Shown here one piece after another: positions 60,219 through 64,000 of a DNA stretch of 64,000 nucleotides; within the stretch, counting starts at the first letter, position 1, and each line of letters opens with the position of its first letter. The stretch comes from Metallumcola ferriviriculae (GTDB lineage: Bacteria > Bacillota > JADQBR01), in the NCBI RefSeq assembly GCF_035573695.1, contig NZ_CP121694.1:1836501-1900500 (forward strand), read 5' to 3'. The notes under the pieces are model-generated. The model did not search any database and had not been told where the DNA came from. It saw only the letters and a list, made by a program, of their open reading frames with translations. The translations under genes were made by a program, and so were the position numbers.

Positions 60219-61490
60219 ATGCGTAATTTTATCCTAGCTTTTCAACACGTTTTAGCCATGTTTGGGGCCACGGTACTGGTGCCGCTGCTAACAGGGTTAA
60301 ACCCTGGGGTAGCATTATTTACTGCCGGGGTAGGCACTTTGATATTTCACCTGATTACTGGTGGTAAGGTGCCGGTATTCTTAGGTTCATCCTTCGCATT
60401 CATCGCAGGAATATTGGCCGTCAAGGCTATCCCGGGCTTAGGAATAGCTCATGCTACCGGTGCTTTCATGGGCGTAGGTGTTGTGTACATCCTTATGGCA
60501 GCGTTAGTTTATTTTGTCGGTCCCGATAAGGTAAAGAAAGTCTTTCCGCCTATTGTTACCGGACCAATTATTATTGTAATCGGCTTAATCCTGGCCCCGG
60601 TTGCCGTGGGTATGGCAGCGGATCATTGGGCAGTGGCAATTATTACCATGGCAGCAGTTATTCTTACCGGTATTGTGGCTAAGGGTTTCTTCCGTTTCAT
60701 TCCCATTATCACTGGTGTGATTGTTGGCTATCTAGCAGCTATGGCTTTTGGCTTGGTTGATATGACGCTGGTAGCTGAAGCAGCTTGGCTGCGACTGCCG
60801 GAATTTATGGCTCCAAAATTTTCCCTGCAGGCTTTTAGCATTATCGTTCCCATTGCTTTGGTAACCATGATTGAGCACATTGGCGATATAACTACCAATG
60901 GTGCCGTAGTGGGTAAAAATTTCTTCGATGAACCTGGCTTACACCGTACTTTGTTGGGTGACGGTATAGCTACCGCTTTTGCCGGTATTCTCGGTGGTCC
61001 CGCTAACACTACCTATGGTGAAAACACCGGTGTTTTGGCTGTGACCAAAAACTACAATCCACATATTTTGGAATTGGCGGCAGTCATCGCCTTACTATTA
61101 AGTTTTGTCGGTAAGTTTGGTGCCCTCATTCAGACCATTCCCCCTGCAGTTATGGGTGGCGTTAGTTTTATCCTTTTTGGTATGATCGCCAGTATCGGCG
61201 TCAAGACATTGGTAGATAGCGGCCCGGATTTGTCTAACCTGCGTAATTCTAGCGTGGTATTTATTATCTTGATTACTGGTATCATGGGTATTCTTGGAGA
61301 AAATAATCCGCTAATAATTAATATTACTACCCAGGCAAGCTTTTCTGGATTAAGTCTGGCTGCGGCCTTGGGGATTGTCCTAAACTTGGTTATAGGTTTA
61401 CTTCCCATCCGGGAAGCGGAAGCTGATCCGATACATGAAACAGCGGGAACGCAGGTTCCCGTACCAGCCAAGAAAATTAATGAAAATTAA
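60219..61490 (+). CDS. uraA: Uracil permease (uracil:cation symporter family)
   Basis: 423-aa membrane transporter of the NCS2 family. Residues 1-400 contain about 12-14 hydrophobic segments. The N-terminus AFQHVLAMFGATVLVPLLTGL, the signature TMIEHIGDITTNGAVVGKNF and the NTTYGENTGVLAVTKNYNP loop identify the uracil transporter subgroup. Regulated by the PyrR attenuator in its leader. GAGGGGG precedes the ATG. Confidence 0.94.
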   Translation: MRNFILAFQHVLAMFGATVLVPLLTGLNPGVALFTAGVGTLIFHLITGGKVPVFLGSSFAFIAGILAVKAIPGLGIAHATGAFMGVGVVYILMAALVYFVGPDKVKKVFPPIVTGPIIIVIGLILAPVAVGMAADHWAVAIITMAAVILTGIVAKGFFRFIPIITGVIVGYLAAMAFGLVDMTLVAEAAWLRLPEFMAPKFSLQAFSIIVPIALVTMIEHIGDITTNGAVVGKNFFDEPGLHRTLLGDGIATAFAGILGGPANTTYGENTGVLAVTKNYNPHILELAAVIALLLSFVGKFGALIQTIPPAVMGGVSFILFGMIASIGVKTLVDSGPDLSNLRNSSVVFIILITGIMGILGENNPLIINITTQASFSGLSLAAALGIVLNLVIGLLPIREAEADPIHETAGTQVPVPAKKINEN

Positions 61491-61567
61491 GCTCCTTCTT
61501 TGACCAGTGCGGCAAAAAAGGAGCGGGGTAAAAAAACCTCCCTGGTCCTGTAGGGAGGTTTTTTTAA
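61491..61567 (+). promoter_or_regulatory. Possible third attenuator between uraA and pyrB
   Basis: Terminator AACCTCCC (61535-61542) and GGGAGGTT (61553-61560) with T7. GACCAG (61502-61507) can pair with CTGGTC (61542-61547) in the loop, and GCTCCTT (61491-61497) with AAGGAGC (61518-61524), giving alternative folds. I do not see the canonical PyrR loop here, unlike the first two leaders. Confidence 0.5.
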
Positions 61568-61607
61568 AAAATTATCTAAAATCGTTTTGAAGCTGGAGGG
61601 ATGAAAC

Positions 61608-62546
61608 GTGAGATGGCAGCGTAAAGACCTGTTGGCATTAGAGCCATTAACTAGAGATGAGATTAATCTTATTCTCGACACCGCCGTACCGATGAAGGAT
61701 ATCATCCGGCGAGATATTAAGAAGGTGCCAACATTGCGTGGGCGTACTGTTATCAATCTATTTTACGAACCTAGCACCAGAACACGTACATCTTTTGAAT
61801 TGGCAGGAAAATATATGGGGGCTGATACCGTCAACATTGCCGCTTCAGGCAGCAGCGTTGTCAAGGGAGAAACTCTTAAGGACACTGCCAAAACTATCCA
61901 AGTGATGGGTGCCGATGTGGTAATTCTTCGTCATGGTATGGCCGGAGCCCCGAAAATCTTGGCAGAAACAGTAACCAGCCGAGTCATTAATGCCGGGGAT
62001 GGTACCCATGAACATCCAACCCAAGCCTTATTAGATTTGTTTACCATTCGGGAGAGTAAAGGAAGTATCGCGGGATTAACAGTGACAATTGTGGGAGATA
62101 TCCTGCATAGCAGAGTTGCCCGCTCAAATATATGGGGTCTTACTAAACTGGGTGCAAAAGTTCGACTGGTAGCTCCGCCGACCTTGATGCCTCCCGGTAT
62201 AGAACAATTGGGTGCGGAAGTTTTTTACCGCCCGGAGGAGGCCTTGGCAGGCAGCGATGTGGTGATGGCCCTGCGTATTCAGAAAGAGCGGCAACAAAAG
62301 GGCTTGTTTCCAAGTCTACGAGAATATGCCAAGATTTATGGTATTAATCAAGAACGATTGGCACTGGCGAAAGATGGTTGTCTCCTTTTGCATCCCGGAC
62401 CTATTAACAGGGGTATTGAATTAAGTAATACGGTGGCGGATTCAATTCAGTCCCGCATCAATGAGCAAGTCACTAATGGTGTCGCTGTTCGTATGGCCAT
62501 ACTGTTTTTGTTAATGGGAGGTGGAAAAGGTGAAACTATTAATTAG
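61608..62546 (+). CDS. pyrB: Aspartate carbamoyltransferase catalytic subunit
   Basis: 312-aa enzyme joining carbamoyl phosphate and aspartate. Family motifs: [20 protein letters not shown] (carbamoyl-phosphate site), [20 protein letters not shown] and [19 protein letters not shown]; ends with [11 protein letters not shown]. No regulatory subunit (pyrI) is present nearby, as usual for Firmicutes. GTG 61608 follows GGAGGGATG. The next gene pyrC overlaps it. Confidence 0.96.
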   Translation: MRWQRKDLLALEPLTRDEINLILDTAVPMKDIIRRDIKKVPTLRGRTVINLFYEPSTRTRTSFELAGKYMGADTVNIAASGSSVVKGETLKDTAKTIQVMGADVVILRHGMAGAPKILAETVTSRVINAGDGTHEHPTQALLDLFTIRESKGSIAGLTVTIVGDILHSRVARSNIWGLTKLGAKVRLVAPPTLMPPGIEQLGAEVFYRPEEALAGSDVVMALRIQKERQQKGLFPSLREYAKIYGINQERLALAKDGCLLLHPGPINRGIELSNTVADSIQSRINEQVTNGVAVRMAILFLLMGGGKGETIN

Positions 62547-63822
62547 GGGCGGTAGGATTATAGACCCTGCCCAAGCGATGGATAAAGTGACCGATATATT
62601 AGTTATAAACGGTAAAGTGGAGACAGTGGCCAATAACATTGAAGCGCGTGAAGGCATGAAAGAGATTGATGCTGAGGGATTGATTGTTTGTCCCGGCTTA
62701 ATCGATGTCCATACTCACCTACGTGAACCGGGCCAAGAGCATAAAGAAACAGTATTTACCGGCGCTGCCGCCGCTGCTGCAGGAGGGTATACAGCTGTTT
62801 GCGCCATGCCTAACACTGACCCGGTAGCCGATAATCAGACAGTGGTATCCTTTGTGAAGCAAAGGGGAATTAATGCGCAATTGTCAAGGGTTTATCCCAT
62901 TGCAGCCATTACCAAAGGCTCCCAGGGGCAGGAATTGACAGAGGTGGGTGACCTGGTTGGTGCCGGCGCAGTTGCTTTGTCTGATGATGGACAACCGGTG
63001 ATGAACGCTGCGGTGATGCGGAGGGCACTTGAATATACTAAATTATTTAGTCTGCCTATTGTTTCCCATGCAGAAGACAAGACGTTATCTGCGGGTGGTG
63101 TGATGCATGAGGGAGAAGTTTCCACCCGGTTGGGGTTATCAGGCATTCCGGCGTTAGCTGAAGAAGTGGCAGTAATGCGTGACATCCTCTTAGCCGAGGC
63201 TACCGGCGGGCAGCTGCACTTGGCGCATATTAGTACTGTCGGTGCGGTAAATTTGGTGCGTCAAGCCAAACTTAGGGGGGCGAATATTACTGCCGAAGCG
63301 GCACCGCATCATTTCTCGCTTACTCACCAAGCAGTAGACGGGTATCATACCGATACTAAGGTCAATCCGCCGCTGCGTACCGAAGCGGATGTGGAAGCAG
63401 TTATTAAGGGATTGAGTGAAGGAACTTTGGATGTTATTGCCACGGACCATGCACCGCATTCAATGGAAGAAAAAGATGTAGAATTCGACTTGGCACCTTT
63501 TGGCCTGGTGGGCTTGGAAACCGCTTTGGCATTAGTGGTCTCTAAGTTGATTAGACCCGGTCACTTGAATTGGACTCAGGCAGTAACCCTCTTGAGCACT
63601 AATCCGGCGCGAATTTTCAAACTGCCGGGAGGGACACTAACGCCTGGCAGTGAGGCGGATATAACCATTATTAATCCTGATTTGGAACGCACCGTCACTA
63701 AGGAGCTGTTTAAATCTAAGGGGCGTAATACACCTTTTGACGGTTGGAAACTTCAGGGTTGGGCCGAATATACCATTGTCAGCGGCAAAATTATCTTTCA
63801 ACGAAACTCAAAGGAGGGCTAA
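62530..63822 (+). CDS. pyrC: Dihydroorotase
   Basis: 430-aa amidohydrolase-fold enzyme that closes carbamoyl aspartate to dihydroorotate. Metal ligands are in [25 protein letters not shown] and [16 protein letters not shown] 62530 is preferred over GTG 62521, because GGGAGGTGG at 62516-62524 gives the right distance and the protein then begins KLLIRGGRI. It overlaps the pyrB end by 17 bp. Confidence 0.95.
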   Translation: MKLLIRGGRIIDPAQAMDKVTDILVINGKVETVANNIEAREGMKEIDAEGLIVCPGLIDVHTHLREPGQEHKETVFTGAAAAAAGGYTAVCAMPNTDPVADNQTVVSFVKQRGINAQLSRVYPIAAITKGSQGQELTEVGDLVGAGAVALSDDGQPVMNAAVMRRALEYTKLFSLPIVSHAEDKTLSAGGVMHEGEVSTRLGLSGIPALAEEVAVMRDILLAEATGGQLHLAHISTVGAVNLVRQAKLRGANITAEAAPHHFSLTHQAVDGYHTDTKVNPPLRTEADVEAVIKGLSEGTLDVIATDHAPHSMEEKDVEFDLAPFGLVGLETALALVVSKLIRPGHLNWTQAVTLLSTNPARIFKLPGGTLTPGSEADITIINPDLERTVTKELFKSKGRNTPFDGWKLQGWAEYTIVSGKIIFQRNSKEG

Positions 63823-63823
63823 T

Positions 63824-64000
63824 ATGGACGCATATTTGGTGCTGGAAGACGGTGCCGTTTTTAAGGGTCGGGGATTTGGTGCTGCAGGTAAACGACATGG
63901 TGAAGTAGTTTTTAACACCAGCATGACCGGATACCAGGAAATTCTTACCGACCCATCTTATTGTGGGCAGATTGTTACCATGACTTACCCGCTAATTGGC
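63824..64000 (+). CDS. carA: Carbamoyl-phosphate synthase small subunit, 5' part (cut by window end)
   Basis: Only the first 59 codons are in the window: [39 protein letters not shown] and [14 protein letters not shown], the typical N-terminal domain of CarA, whose product supplies ammonia from glutamine for carbamoyl phosphate. AAGGAGGG precedes ATG 63824, 1 bp after pyrC. The glutaminase domain and the stop lie beyond the edge. Confidence 0.95.
   Translation, partial: MDAYLVLEDGAVFKGRGFGAAGKRHGEVVFNTSMTGYQEILTDPSYCGQIVTMTYPLIG

Overview
The window reads as chromosomal core DNA of a strictly anaerobic, endospore-forming Clostridia bacterium, most likely of the Desulfotomaculum/Peptococcaceae type. 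Support comes from the spoIIGA-sigE-sigG-spoIIR sporulation block, an oxygen-sensitive class III ribonucleotide reductase (nrdD/nrdG) with its repressor NrdR, Gram-positive-style RNA regulation (a T-box before ileS, PyrR attenuators before pyr genes), split glycine dehydrogenase subunits (gcvPA/gcvPB), and a cluster linking electron-transfer flavoprotein to a membrane Fe-S/cytochrome protein. Almost all genes lie on the + strand. No tRNA, rRNA, CRISPR array or prophage was seen.

Layout. 1-9.4 kb: division and cell-wall (dcw) genes murC-murB-murA-ftsQ-ftsA-ftsZ, interrupted at ftsQ by an IS1634-type insertion sequence flanked by a perfect 410-bp direct repeat. 9.5-12.3 kb: a small membrane protein and an orphan PAS hybrid histidine kinase. 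12.5-16.2 kb: the sporulation sigma-factor block. 16.3-19.5 kb: nrdR-nrdD-nrdG behind a consensus promoter with two NrdR-box candidates. 19.6-22 kb: a 49-residue membrane protein with an unexplained leader, and a convergent NarL-type two-component pair. 22.2-27.9 kb: the ylm cluster (pgeF, HlyD-like gene, yggS, sepF, proC, yggT, ylmH, divIVA, yggU). 28-31 kb: T-box and ileS. 31.2-36.1 kb: gcvT-gcvH-gcvPA-gcvPB-pduL. 36.4-43.7 kb: ACT protein, DUF711, lspA, rluD, a second pduL, hslO and a YchF-like GTPase. 43.9-47.1 kb: an HD-type tRNA nucleotidyltransferase relative, an aminotransferase, a small Cys-rich ORF and an HD protein. 47.4-54.2 kb: a sigma-54-type promoter, a CoA-transferase, etfB, etfA, an Etf:quinone-oxidoreductase-like membrane protein and a thiolase. 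54.2-54.5 kb: a hairpin-dense non-coding island. 54.7-58.1 kb: hemE-hemH-hemY. 58.2-64 kb: a small coiled-coil ORF, a 5'-nucleotidase-like gene, then pyrR-uraA-pyrB-pyrC-carA, with carA cut by the window end.

How the genes work together. The mur/fts genes, sepF and divIVA serve envelope synthesis and division. The sigma block couples mother-cell sigma-E activation (SpoIIR signals to the protease SpoIIGA) to forespore sigma-F and sigma-G. The CoA-transferase/Etf/membrane oxidoreductase/thiolase set is consistent with short-chain fatty-acid (butyrate-type) beta-oxidation or its reverse, with electrons passing to the quinone pool. The adjacent heme genes could supply cofactor for its cytochrome domain.

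Most unusual features. The IS insertion duplicated 410 bp and so left a complete, promoter-bearing copy of ftsQ downstream. I found no clearly new multi-gene system. The better leads are this IS duplication, the sigma-54 promoter on the fatty-acid cluster, the leader of the 49-residue protein, the hairpin island at 54.2-54.5 kb, and the sharply different codon use in etfB/etfA. All boundaries and motif matches were read by eye; no database or folding program was run.
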